The notes below the pieces were generated by a model that had not been told where the DNA came from, made no database searches, and was given only the letters and a program-made list of their open reading frames with translations. A DNA stretch of 64,000 nucleotides from Streptomyces typhae (lineage in GTDB: Bacteria > Actinomycetota > Actinomycetes > Streptomycetales > Streptomycetaceae), in the NCBI RefSeq assembly GCF_009755605.1, contig NZ_WPNZ01000022.1, forward strand, positions 62,001-126,000, given 5' to 3'. The translations under genes and the position numbers were made by a program. Below, one piece after another: positions 35,123 through 43,594 of this stretch (the stretch's first letter is position 1; the number at the start of each line of letters is the position of its first letter).

Positions 35123-36504
35123 CCGGAGTCCTCCAGGCTGACTGTGTCGGTGATGAGGGGGGACACGCGGGCGCGCAGCCCGTCGTCGGGCGCCGCGGCC
35201 AGCTCTCGGCCGTGGCGGTCGAGCAGTTCCGCCACGAGCCGGTCCAGGCGCTGGTCGTCGCGCAGCACCGAGGCGTAGCTCTCCTCGGTGAAGGCGCAGC
35301 TCTCGTACAGCGGCACGAACCGGTCGGGGAAGAGGTCGAGGAGCCGTCCGCGCAGCACGTCGGCGGCGGTCTCCTCGCGTGGCGGGTTGGCCATCGTGAA
35401 GTAGTGCCGGTAGGAGAGGTGGGAGATGGCGTCGGCGTCCTCGGTGCGCGACTTCTCGTACGCGGCGAGGCCCGCCGTCCAGTCCGAGGCCGCGTCGAGG
35501 CAGTCGACGAGGATCCGCGCGTCCTCGAAACCGCAGTTCATGCCGTGCCCCATGAAGGGCGCCATCGCGTGGCAGGAGTCGCCGAGCAGCGCGAAGGTGT
35601 CCTGCCAGACCCAGCGGTCGCAGCGGACGACGGAGAGGGTCGAGACGGCCTTCGTGGCGAGCTGCCCGGCGATGTCGGGGATGGCCGCGGTCGGTTCGGG
35701 GAAGTGGGCGGCGAACATGTCGAACAGGTCCCGGCCCCCGGCCGCCGCGGCGTAGGAGGGGGCCGGTCCTTCGAGGCGCATGAACAGGGAGCCGGAGAAC
35801 TCCCCCGACGGCATCGGGAACGCGGCGAACATGGCGTCCCCGGTGGGCCAGTAGTGCATGGTCGCCCGGTCGAGCCAGCCGCCGGGCACGTCGATCTCCT
35901 GGTAGGCCAGTTCGAGCTTGCGCAGCTCGGCGCGGGCGCCGCGTGCCTCCAGGGCGGCCCGTGCGGCGGAGTGCGCGCCGTCGCAGCCGAGGATCCTGCG
36001 GCAGCCGATCCGGTGCCGTCCCTGCCGGTCCTCCACGAGGACCGCGGGGTCGTCCAGGTCCACGGAGTGCACCCGCTGCTCGAAGCGGACGCGGACGCCG
36101 GGCAGGGCCTCGGCGGCGTCGAGGAGGATGCGGTGCAGCCGTTCGCGCTCCACCGACCAGATCGGCTGCCGGTCCCTGCTGTAGGGGGTGACGTGGGCCC
36201 GGCCGGCCAGGTGCCCGCAGCGGCCGTGCAGAGGTACGCAGATCTCGCGCACCGCGTCCGCGACGCCCAGGTCCGCGAGGACGCGCCAGCCGCGCGCCGA
36301 CAGCATCACGGTGAGGGAGCGGCCCTGCCCGCCGGTCACCCGCCTCGGGTCCGCCCGCTTCTCCAGGAGGGTGACGGGCCCGAAGCGTGGGGCGAGGTAC
36401 AGCGCCGTGACCGCGCCCACCAGACCGGCCCCGACGATGACGATCCCCGGGTCCCCGTCCGTGCGGCCCGTGTCGTACGCGTGCCCCGTGTCGTCCGCGT
36501 GCAT
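35113..36504 (-). CDS. ecm4-like: FAD-dependent monooxygenase, kynurenine-3-monooxygenase-like
   Basis: 463 residues from ATG 36504. It has an N-terminal FAD motif (VIVGAGLVGAVTALYLAPRFG), the NADPH/FAD DG-type motif GCDGAHSAAR, and the C-terminal flavin motif GDSCHAMAPFMGHGMNCGFE. The last is very close to kynurenine 3-monooxygenase, where the GMNxGFED segment is conserved. The substrate is expected to be beta-hydroxykynurenine or a derivative made by the dioxygenase, which fits a flavin enzyme of the echinomycin and triostin clusters. The gene follows the dehydrogenase by 97 bp and overlaps the ABM gene downstream. Ring hydroxylation versus oxidation at nitrogen cannot be decided here. Confidence 0.88.
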   Translation of the reverse strand: MHADDTGHAYDTGRTDGDPGIVIVGAGLVGAVTALYLAPRFGPVTLLEKRADPRRVTGGQGRSLTVMLSARGWRVLADLGVADAVREICVPLHGRCGHLAGRAHVTPYSRDRQPIWSVERERLHRILLDAAEALPGVRVRFEQRVHSVDLDDPAVLVEDRQGRHRIGCRRILGCDGAHSAARAALEARGARAELRKLELAYQEIDVPGGWLDRATMHYWPTGDAMFAAFPMPSGEFSGSLFMRLEGPAPSYAAAAGGRDLFDMFAAHFPEPTAAIPDIAGQLATKAVSTLSVVRCDRWVWQDTFALLGDSCHAMAPFMGHGMNCGFEDARILVDCLDAASDWTAGLAAYEKSRTEDADAISHLSYRHYFTMANPPREETAADVLRGRLLDLFPDRFVPLYESCAFTEESYASVLRDDQRLDRLVAELLDRHGRELAAAPDDGLRARVSPLITDTVSLEDSGCS

Positions 36505-36531
36505 GGCATCCCCGCCCCTCGTCCGTTCTTC

Positions 36532-36606
36532 CAGTCGTCCGTGGTGTGCGCTCTGACGGTCGTCCGCCGTGTGCGCTCTCGCAGTCGTCCGTCGTGCGCG
36601 CCTACG
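36532..36606. repeat. 25-bp tandem repeat at the 3' end of the dehydrogenase gene
   Basis: Three units of 25 bp start at 36532, 36557 and 36582 and share GTCGTCCG followed by GTGTGCGC or a close variant. The last unit runs into the stop region of the dehydrogenase (36602). The array fills the gap to the flavin monooxygenase. Confidence 0.88.
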
Positions 36607-37636
36607 CCCGCGCCAGCTCCGCCAGGACGGCGGCGCCCGCCTCCTTGGTGCCCAGGGACCCGCCGAGGTCGGGGGTGACGTGTCCGCGTGCCACGGCCGC
36701 GGCGACGGCCCCGCGGACCCTCTCCGCCTGGTCGGCGCGGCCCAGGTGTTCGGCGAGCAGGGCCACGGAGAGGATGGCGGCGAGGGGGTTGGCGGTGCCG
36801 GCTCCCGCGATGTCCGGGGCACTGCCGTGCACGGGCTCGAAGAGGCCTTGTCCGGTGGTGGGGTTGAGGTTCGCCGACGCGGCCACGCCGATGCCGCCGG
36901 CGAGCGCGGCCGTGAGGTCGCTGAGGATGTCGCCGTAGGAGTTGTTGGTGACGATGACGTCGAACGCGGTCGGGTCGGTGGCGAGGCGCATCGCCGCGGC
37001 GTCCACGTACAGGTGCGAGGTGGCGACGTGCGGGTGGCGGTCCTGGGCCGCGCGCCAGCAGCGCTGCCACAGCTGCCCGCCGTTGCGGACGGCGTTGGCC
37101 TTGTCGACCAGGCACACCGAGGTGCGGGCCACGGAGAAGGCGAAGTCCAGGACGCGCGCCACTCCCTGATGGGTGCTCAGGTCGACGTCCATGGCGATCT
37201 CGTGGTCGGTGCCGGTGCGCGTGCTGCCGCCGACGCCGCTGTAGAGGCCCTCGGTGTTCTCCCTGACGATCACGCAGTCGACGGCACGGCGCGAGGGTTC
37301 GCGCAGCGGGCTGAGCCGGTCGTGCCAGAGCTTGACGGGGCGGTAGTTGACGTAGAGGTCGAGTTCCAGGCGCAGGGTGGTCAGGATGGAGCGCACATAG
37401 GCGGTGTCGCCGAGCCGGGGGTCGCCGACCGCGCCGAGGAGCGTCGCCCGGCACGGTCTGATCCGGTCGAGGTCGGCCTCGGACAGGGCCTGTCCGGTGC
37501 GCAGATAGGTATCGGCATTGACGTGCCCGAGGACGTCCGTCCGCGCGTCGAGTCCGAGGGCGTCCAGGACGTCGAGCGCCGGAGCGGTCACCTCGGGGCC
37601 GATGCCGTCACCGGGGATCACGGCGATGGTGGTCAC
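36602..37636 (-). CDS. ecm3-like: isocitrate/isopropylmalate dehydrogenase-like enzyme
   Basis: 344 residues from GTG 37636. It has the family hallmarks: IPGDGIGPEV at the N-terminus, VRENTEGLYSGVGG (substrate phosphate/carboxylate loop), VDKANAVR, and the metal-binding signature NNSYGDILSDLTAALAGGIG followed by GLFEPVHGSAPDIAG. This beta-decarboxylating dehydrogenase family oxidises a beta-hydroxy acid with NAD+ and then decarboxylates it. In quinoxaline clusters the homologue is proposed to act on a beta-hydroxykynurenine-derived intermediate, and its place between the type II TE and the flavin enzyme supports this. A leucine-pathway role is less likely because the gene is embedded here. 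The start lies seven bases after the TE stop. Confidence 0.9.
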   Translation of the reverse strand: MTTIAVIPGDGIGPEVTAPALDVLDALGLDARTDVLGHVNADTYLRTGQALSEADLDRIRPCRATLLGAVGDPRLGDTAYVRSILTTLRLELDLYVNYRPVKLWHDRLSPLREPSRRAVDCVIVRENTEGLYSGVGGSTRTGTDHEIAMDVDLSTHQGVARVLDFAFSVARTSVCLVDKANAVRNGGQLWQRCWRAAQDRHPHVATSHLYVDAAAMRLATDPTAFDVIVTNNSYGDILSDLTAALAGGIGVAASANLNPTTGQGLFEPVHGSAPDIAGAGTANPLAAILSVALLAEHLGRADQAERVRGAVAAAVARGHVTPDLGGSLGTKEAGAAVLAELARA

Positions 37637-37643
37637 GGCTGCC

Positions 37644-38390
37644 TCACTTCCCGCCCTGGGCCAGGACGTCAGCGACGAGTTCCGCGGTGCCGGTCGCCAC
37701 GTGGAAGTGCCCGCCCGGCCGCACGGTCAGGCCGAACCCGCCGGAGGTGACGCCGGCCCAGCCCGCCAGCCGCTCCTCCTCGACCAGCGGGTCGCCCGCG
37801 CCGTGGTAGCAGCGCACCGGGCAGGACAGCGGGCGTGCACCGGGGCGGGGTTCGTAGGTCGCGTGCGCCCGCAGGTCCGAGCGGAGCGTCGGCAGCAGGA
37901 GTTCGCGCAGTTCGGCGTGGTCGGCGACGCCGGGTTCGATACCGCCGAGTGCGCACAGCTTGGACCAGAACTCGTCGTCGGGCGCCCGGTGGATGTCCCG
38001 GTCCCGCATCTGTCCGGGCGGCAGCGCCGCGGACACGCAGAGCGCGAGGGGTTCCTCACCGGCGTCCCGCAGCAGCAGGGCGGTCTCGTACGCGACCAGC
38101 GCGCCCAGGCTGTGCCCGAACAGGATCCGGTCGCCCGGCGGCAGCCGCAGCAGTTCCGCCGACGCGCACCCGGCCATCGCCGCCACGTCGTCGACGGGCG
38201 GCTCCGCGAAGCGATCGCCGCGGCCCGGGTACTGGACGGCCATCAGCGCCGCGCCGTGCGGCACCGCGGCGGACCACGCGCCGAAGGCGATGGCCGAGCC
38301 CCCGGAGTGCGGGAAGCACACCACCCGGACACCGGGACGGTCGACGTCGGTCAGCGACCGCACCCAGCCACGTTCCCGTATCCGGCTCAT
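37644..38390 (-). CDS. type II thioesterase
   Basis: A 248-residue alpha/beta hydrolase with the nucleophile elbow FGHSLGALVAYE, an early CFPHSGGS oxyanion region, DPLVEEE near the acid position and a C-terminal GGHFH histidine. These are the features of GrsT/RifR editing thioesterases. ATG 38390 is preferred; a GTG lies nine codons upstream. It is the first gene of the long minus-strand unit that leads through the dehydrogenase, flavin enzyme and ABM gene to the NRPSs. In this class of cluster a type II TE may release beta-hydroxytryptophan from the A-PCP protein as well as clear mis-primed carriers. Confidence 0.9.
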   Translation of the reverse strand: MSRIRERGWVRSLTDVDRPGVRVVCFPHSGGSAIAFGAWSAAVPHGAALMAVQYPGRGDRFAEPPVDDVAAMAGCASAELLRLPPGDRILFGHSLGALVAYETALLLRDAGEEPLALCVSAALPPGQMRDRDIHRAPDDEFWSKLCALGGIEPGVADHAELRELLLPTLRSDLRAHATYEPRPGARPLSCPVRCYHGAGDPLVEEERLAGWAGVTSGGFGLTVRPGGHFHVATGTAELVADVLAQGGK

Positions 38391-38620
38391 CAGCCCGCCT
38401 GCCTCTCTGGTCACTCTCGTCGGCCGTCGGTTCATCCGCCTCCATGTTTTCCCTTCGCTGCGGATTCGCGGTGTACGCGACAGATGTCGGCAAGAGATCG
38501 AGGGCGCGCGGGGCCGCGGAGATGACCATGCCGGTGGAGGCTGGGGGCGCGTCCCCGCGGGCCCCCGCACCGCTCCCCCGGCCCAGCCCCCCCCGACGGC
38601 CCCTGGAAGGGAACGTGATC
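38391..38620. promoter_or_regulatory. divergent promoter region of biosynthetic genes
   Basis: The 230 bp between the type II TE gene and the AMP-ligase gene must carry both promoters. A relatively AT-rich stretch lies at about 38440-38500. The ligase side ends with GGAAGG about ten bases before ATG 38621. No regulator motif shared with the other cluster promoters was found. Confidence 0.4.
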
Positions 38621-40207
38621 ATGCTCGACGGATGTGTGCCCTGGCCCGAAGACCTCGCGGCGGAACTGCGCCGTACGGGGACCTGGCGCGGCCGGCCGCT
38701 CGGAGACCTGCTGCACGAGTCGTGTGTGCGCAACGCCGGGCGCGTGGCCGTGGTGTGCGACGACCGCAGCATGACGTACGAGGAGCTGGCCCTGCGCGCG
38801 GATCGTCTCGCGGGCGGCCTGATCGGTCTGGGCATCCGACCGCTGGACCGGGTGGTGGTACACCTGCCCAACGTCCCCGAGTTCGTCGTCCTGTTCCTCG
38901 CCCTGCTGCGGGCCGGCGCGGTGCCGGTGCTTGCACTGCCCGGACACCGCAGGGCGGAGATCGAGCATCTGTACGCCCACTCCGGTGCGGTCGCCTACGC
39001 GGTGAAGGACCAGTTCGGCGGCTTCGACTTCCGCACGATCGCCCGCGAGCTGCCCGGGGCGCCGCGCGTCCTCGTCAGCGGCGAGGCACAGGAGTTCACG
39101 GCGCTGGAGTCACTGGATGCCGAGGGGGTCGCGCTGCCCGTCGTGGACCCGTCCGAGCCGTCGCTGTTCCTGCTCTCCGGAGGCACCACCGGGCTGCCGA
39201 AGCTGATCCCGCGGACCCACGACGACTACGCGTACGTCATGCGGATCACGGCCGAGGCGATGGAGGTGGACCGGGACGGCGTCTATCTCGCGGTCAACCC
39301 CGTGGCGCACCAGGCCGCACTGGCCTGCCCCGGGGTGATCGGCACCCTGCTCCTGGGCGGCAAGGCGGTCCTGACGTCGAGCGTGCGGCCCGACGAGGTG
39401 TTCCCGCTGATCAGGCGCGAGGGCGTCACGGCGACGACCCTGGTGCCCTCGGTGCTGCGGCTGTGGGCCGACTCCGGCCGCCCGCCCGGCGAGTTGTCCC
39501 GCCTCCTCATCCAGGTCGGCAGCGCCCCGCTCGACCCGGCGCTCGCCGACCGCGCGGGCAGCGCCCTGGGCTGCCGGATCCAGCGCTGGTACGGCATCAG
39601 CGAGGGACTGTGCACGTACACGCGCCTCGACGACCCGCACGAGGTGGCCGTGCACACGGACGGCCGCCCGATGTCCGCCCTGGACGAGGTCCGGGTCGTC
39701 GACGAGTCCGGGGAGGAGGTGCCCGCGGGCGAGGCGGGCGAGATGCAGGTACGCGGCCCGTACACGATCCGCGGGTACTACCGCGCGCCGGCGGAGAACG
39801 CCCGCTCGTTCACCCCCGACGGCTTCTTCCGCACCGGCGACCTCGTCCGGCGCGACCCCGACGGCAACATCATGATCGTCGGCCGTATCAAGGACGTCAT
39901 CAACCGCGCGGGCGAGAAGGTCTCGGCGGAGGAGGTGGAGCGCCAACTGCGCACCCACCCCGATGTCCAGGACGCGGCCGTGATCGGCGTGACGGACACC
40001 GTGCTCGGCGAGCGCACCTTCGCGTTCGTCGTCCCGAACGGGGCGGAGGTCCGCGCCCCCGCCGTCAAGCAGTTCCTCCGCGAACGCGGCCTGGCCATCT
40101 ACAAGATCCCCGACCGCCTCGTCCCGGTGCCGCAGTTGCCGCGTACGCCGATGGGGAAGGTCGACAAGAAGGCCCTGCGGGCGCTGGCGGCCTCGTCTGC
40201 TCGATGA
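38621..40207 (+). CDS. ecm1-like: aryl-AMP ligase for the chromophore acid (Ecm1/TrsA/TioJ type)
   Basis: 528 residues, an EntE/DhbE-like stand-alone adenylating enzyme with no carrier domain. It has LLSGGTTGLPKLIPR (P-loop), RWYGISEGL in the active site, FRTGDLV, VGRIKDVINRAGEKVS (hinge and NRAGEK core) and PRTPMGKVDKKAL with the catalytic lysine. The ATG at 38621 is chosen because DhbE-like enzymes begin close to this point. A GTG two codons upstream is possible; the far upstream in-frame extension is Pro-rich and unsupported. It would activate quinoxaline-2-carboxylic acid (or a related bicyclic acid) as AMP ester and load it onto a carrier for the starter C domain. Confidence 0.92.
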   Translation: MLDGCVPWPEDLAAELRRTGTWRGRPLGDLLHESCVRNAGRVAVVCDDRSMTYEELALRADRLAGGLIGLGIRPLDRVVVHLPNVPEFVVLFLALLRAGAVPVLALPGHRRAEIEHLYAHSGAVAYAVKDQFGGFDFRTIARELPGAPRVLVSGEAQEFTALESLDAEGVALPVVDPSEPSLFLLSGGTTGLPKLIPRTHDDYAYVMRITAEAMEVDRDGVYLAVNPVAHQAALACPGVIGTLLLGGKAVLTSSVRPDEVFPLIRREGVTATTLVPSVLRLWADSGRPPGELSRLLIQVGSAPLDPALADRAGSALGCRIQRWYGISEGLCTYTRLDDPHEVAVHTDGRPMSALDEVRVVDESGEEVPAGEAGEMQVRGPYTIRGYYRAPAENARSFTPDGFFRTGDLVRRDPDGNIMIVGRIKDVINRAGEKVSAEEVERQLRTHPDVQDAAVIGVTDTVLGERTFAFVVPNGAEVRAPAVKQFLRERGLAIYKIPDRLVPVPQLPRTPMGKVDKKALRALAASSAR

Positions 40208-40268
40208 GTCCCCTCCGGCCCGCCGGCGGATCAGGCGCCGGACGGTCGCCGCGGGCGCGCGGGTCGGT

Positions 40269-41981
40269 TCAGGTCCTGGGGTCCTGAGCCGGGGCCTGAG
40301 CCGGGGCCTGGTCCGGGGACCGGTTCGGTGCCGGGGCGGTCGGTTCCGAGGCCGTCGGTGCCGGGTGGTCCGGTGCGACGACGCCCTGTTCCAGGGCCAT
40401 CTCCCGCGCCACCCGAGGCGCCGTCCACAGCGTCGGCAGCATGATGAAGCCCACCGGAACCGCGGTGACCACGATGAACGACTGCAGTGCCGTGATGCCG
40501 CCGTCACCGACCGCGATCAGTACCGCCGCCGCCGTGCCCATCAGCAGGGCCCAGAAGGCCCGCACCGCGCGCGTCGGCTCCCCCGATGTCGTGCCCGCCG
40601 CGGCGATGCTGTACGACATCGAGTCGGTGGTCGTCACCACGAAGGTGATCGTCAGCAGGAGCAGCGCGACGGCGACCACCGCGCCCATCGGCAGCCGTTG
40701 CGCCATGGAGATGACGGCGGCGTCCATGCCGACCGACTTCAGGGGGCCCGAGATCGCGCCGGGATCGCGCTGTTCCAGGAAGATGCCGGTGCCGCCGAAC
40801 ACCGTGAACCAGAACATGGTGGCCAGCGGAGGAATGATCGCGGTGGAGACCACGAGGTCGCGCAGGGTTCGGCCCCGGGAGATGCGGGCCACGAAGATGG
40901 ACATCAGTGGCCCGTAGCCGAGGAACCAGCCGAAGAAGAAGACCGTCCATGAGCCGAGCCAGGCGTGGTCGCCGCGGTTGAGGGCCAGGGGTACGAAGTC
41001 CCGCGCGTACTGTCCGAAGCCGCCCAGGAACGAGTCGAGCACGAAGCCCAGGGAGCCGAGGACCAGGAAGACGAGCATCAGGGCGACAGCGAGCCAGATG
41101 TTGGCCTTGCTGAAGAACTGGATGCCCCGGTCGACGCCGCTGGCCACGGAGAGCACCGCGACGACGGTCAGCAGGACGATGACGCCGAGCTGCAAGGGGT
41201 AGCCGCCGGAGATGCCGAACACCTCGGAGAGGCCGTAGGAGACCTGGAGGCCGAGGAAGCCGATCGGGCCGACGGTTCCTGCCACCACGGCGATCACACA
41301 GACGACGTCGACGGCCGCCCCCAGCCGGGAGTGCCGGACGCGCTCCCCGAGGATCGGGTACAGCAGCGTCCGCGGGCGCAGCGGCATCCCGCGCTCCTGA
41401 CCCCGGATCATCACGATCGAGGCGAGGGTGCCGAGGACGGCCCAGGCGAGGAAGCCCCAGTGCGCGAAGCTCTGGGACAGCGCCGCGTCGGCCGCCTCCT
41501 GGGTGCCGCTCTCGACGCCGTCGTAGAAGGGAGGCGTGTCGACGTAGTGCTGGACGGGCTCGCCGGCCGCGAAGAAGACGCCGCCACCCGCGAGCAGCGT
41601 CGACATGATCATGGCGATCCACTGGAACCTGCCGTACTCCGGGCGCTGTCCGGCGCCCCCGAGCCGTACGTTGCCGTACCGGGAGAAGCCCAGCCACAGC
41701 GCGACGCCGAACGTCGCGAGCAGGAGCACCTGCCACAGCGGGCCGAACCATCGCGCGACGAAGGTGAAGACGGTGTTCACGGCGTCACCCGTGGCCGTGG
41801 GCGCGATGAGCGCGGCCAGGACGAACGCGATGAGCAGCCCGCCGCCGAGGGCAAGCACCGGTATGTCGGTGCGTCCACGCCCCTCGGGAGTCGCGGCGGG
41901 CGCCGTATGGCCGCCCTCGTCGTCGTCCTTGGCGGGCTCCTCGGCGGTGGGCACGACAGTACCGGCAGGGGAAGTCGGCAT
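40269..41981 (-). CDS. BCCT-family betaine/choline transporter
   Basis: 570 residues with about 12 membrane segments. The BCCT signature region is GWFLGYGPLMSIFVARISRG, with the earlier block FARWFGPLWQ and the aromatic substrate site in MFWFTVFGGTG. The ATG at 41981 has AAGGA upstream. BCCT carriers take up glycine betaine, choline or carnitine with Na+ or H+, usually for osmoprotection. The N-terminal 45 residues are acidic and disordered. The C-terminal tail is a Pro/Gln/Ala repeat (QAPAQAPAQ) coded by 12-bp units at about 40284-40320. It is convergent with the ligase gene and probably outside the cluster. Confidence 0.93.
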   Translation of the reverse strand: MPTSPAGTVVPTAEEPAKDDDEGGHTAPAATPEGRGRTDIPVLALGGGLLIAFVLAALIAPTATGDAVNTVFTFVARWFGPLWQVLLLATFGVALWLGFSRYGNVRLGGAGQRPEYGRFQWIAMIMSTLLAGGGVFFAAGEPVQHYVDTPPFYDGVESGTQEAADAALSQSFAHWGFLAWAVLGTLASIVMIRGQERGMPLRPRTLLYPILGERVRHSRLGAAVDVVCVIAVVAGTVGPIGFLGLQVSYGLSEVFGISGGYPLQLGVIVLLTVVAVLSVASGVDRGIQFFSKANIWLAVALMLVFLVLGSLGFVLDSFLGGFGQYARDFVPLALNRGDHAWLGSWTVFFFGWFLGYGPLMSIFVARISRGRTLRDLVVSTAIIPPLATMFWFTVFGGTGIFLEQRDPGAISGPLKSVGMDAAVISMAQRLPMGAVVAVALLLLTITFVVTTTDSMSYSIAAAGTTSGEPTRAVRAFWALLMGTAAAVLIAVGDGGITALQSFIVVTAVPVGFIMLPTLWTAPRVAREMALEQGVVAPDHPAPTASEPTAPAPNRSPDQAPAQAPAQDPRT

Positions 41982-42354
41982 GGGGGTCCTTGCTGAAGGG
42001 GATTCGCACACGAGCGCGGCGCGCGGCACGGCACGTGCGCACGCGCGCAGGAGGTCAGGACCGCTCGGTGCGCAGGTCAGCAGGGAAGGCTGCTATCAAC
42101 AGACCGTTTTCGTCAAATTTGACGCTGTTCATCCGGAGGGGCGCGCCGTGACGGCTCCCGGCCGCCGTCACCCGGGTCGGACAGGCAAGCCCCCCACCCC
42201 TTCGAACAAACCGAATCATATGCTGCGGTTGATCTTCCTTTCGTACCCTTTCGAGTAGGAGTTCCTGGGCCTGGCTCCGGTTGCCAGGCCCAAGGAGTGG
42301 ACGCGAGGACAAGGGCCGGACGGCGGCCGGCAGTGGCGAGCGGGCCGGCTGAGG
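41982..42354. promoter_or_regulatory. gap with AT palindrome and terminator hairpin
   Basis: CGTCAAATTTGACG at 42111-42124 is a perfect 14-bp palindrome upstream of the BCCT gene and probably an operator. TGGGCCTGG (42266-42274) pairs with CCAGGCCCA (42284-42292) to form a nine-bp hairpin just past the pseudoprotease stop, a likely terminator for that operon. No gene is supported. Confidence 0.6.
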
Positions 42355-43548
42355 TCAGATCATCCAGATCTGGTCGGCGTACTGGGCGTCGCAGTCGTAC
42401 TGGACCGCGGGCGCCATGTTCTCGGGGGTGCGCCAGGACACCAACAGGCAGCGGTTGCTGTGCTTGTTGCGGATCTGGTAGCCGCCGCCCTGCACCGGTT
42501 CGAGGGACCACACCTGATCGGCGTACTGGGCGTCGCAGTCGTACTGAGTCACCGGCGCCCCGTTCTCCGGGGTGCGCCAGGACACGAGCAGGCAGCGGTT
42601 GCTGAAGTTGTTGCGGATCTGGTGGCCGCCGCCCTGCACCGGTTCGAGGGACCACACCTGATCGGCGAAGTCCGGGCGGCAGTCGTACTGGGCGGCGGTG
42701 GCGTTGTTCCCGGGAGTCTGCGCCCACACCACCAGGCAGCGGTCGCTGTGCTTGTTGCGGATCTGTGCGGTCTTGAACCGCGTCTTCTGGATCCACGGGC
42801 CGACGTCGTCGACGCGACTCGCGGTCGCCCCGGTACGGGTCTCGTCGCTGCCGAGGCAGCCGGCCTGCCAGGAAGTGCTGCTGACGGCCGCCAGTTCCTG
42901 GCGTCCGTCGCGCTCCCGGATGGCGGGTCCGCCCGTGTCGCCCTTGCAGACGGCGGATGCGGGCGTGGTGCCGTCGATACCGAGGACCGCCGCCCCGGCC
43001 GAGGTCACGTCGAAGGTGCCGGTGTGCAGGCGGTCCGGCACCCAGTCGGTCCTGGTGCGTCCGTAGCCCGCGACACGCAGGGTTTCGCCCTGGACCGGCG
43101 CCGTCCTGGAGACGGCGAGCGGCTCGATGTCGGTGACCGGCTGGGCGAGCCGGGCCATGAGGAGGTCGCGGTCCGGGTGCGGCGCGAGTTCCGTGACGTC
43201 GACGACGTGCCCGGCCGTGCTCGTGAGGTCGCTGCGGCCGATGACCGCCGTCGTCTTGTGGGCAGGCGCTCCAGGAGGAACCGGTGTCCCCTGCGCGGGA
43301 TCGCTCGAGAAGCAGCTGGCCGCGGTGAGCACCCAGAAGCGGTCCACCAGGGTTCCGGAGCAACTGCGCAGGCCGTCACCGATGTTCATCTTGGCTGCGA
43401 ACTCGTGGGAGCCGGCCGGGGCGGGGGTGCCCGCCAGGGCCGACGTCTTGGGACCGGTGAGAAATCCGGCCGCCACCACGACGGCAAGCAGGGCCGCGGC
43501 CCAGGTGGGACGCGAGCGTCCTGCTCTGCGTAAGCGTCTTCTGTCCAT
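42355..43548 (-). CDS. secreted trypsin-fold pseudoprotease with three-repeat beta-trefoil lectin
   Basis: 397 residues with a basic N-terminus and a hydrophobic signal segment (AALLAVVVAAGFLTG). The S1 domain (about 45-245) has CSGTLVDRFWVLTAASCF, where the usual TAAHC histidine is Ser, and CKGDTGGPA, where the nucleophile Ser is Thr. Ordinary trypsin catalysis is therefore not expected, as in a known group of actinobacterial S1 homologues. The C-terminal 145 residues are three tandem 48-residue units (QIRN..SNRCLLV.W.TPEN....QYDC..QYADQVWSL), a ricin-type carbohydrate-binding trefoil. The ATG at 43548 follows GAGGAATCACC. It is the last gene of a secreted three-gene unit, 46 bp behind the ALF-repeat gene. 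Confidence 0.9.
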   Translation of the reverse strand: MDRRRLRRAGRSRPTWAAALLAVVVAAGFLTGPKTSALAGTPAPAGSHEFAAKMNIGDGLRSCSGTLVDRFWVLTAASCFSSDPAQGTPVPPGAPAHKTTAVIGRSDLTSTAGHVVDVTELAPHPDRDLLMARLAQPVTDIEPLAVSRTAPVQGETLRVAGYGRTRTDWVPDRLHTGTFDVTSAGAAVLGIDGTTPASAVCKGDTGGPAIRERDGRQELAAVSSTSWQAGCLGSDETRTGATASRVDDVGPWIQKTRFKTAQIRNKHSDRCLVVWAQTPGNNATAAQYDCRPDFADQVWSLEPVQGGGHQIRNNFSNRCLLVSWRTPENGAPVTQYDCDAQYADQVWSLEPVQGGGYQIRNKHSNRCLLVSWRTPENMAPAVQYDCDAQYADQIWMI

Positions 43549-43594
43549 GGTGATTCCTCGTCTTCAGCTGGTGTCGGAGCTGTGACCGGATCTG

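Noticed and set aside
37835..38620. Long upstream extension of the AMP-ligase frame
   Set aside because: It is antisense to the type II thioesterase, is Arg/Pro-rich, and has no domain. EntE/DhbE homologues start near ATG 38621.
40269..41981. BCCT transporter as the drug exporter of the cluster
   Set aside because: BCCT carriers import betaine-type compounds. It is convergent with the ligase gene and separated from it, so I place it outside the cluster.
42355..43548. Active trypsin-like protease
   Set aside because: The catalytic His and Ser positions read Ser (TAASC) and Thr (GDTGG), so the usual triad is absent.
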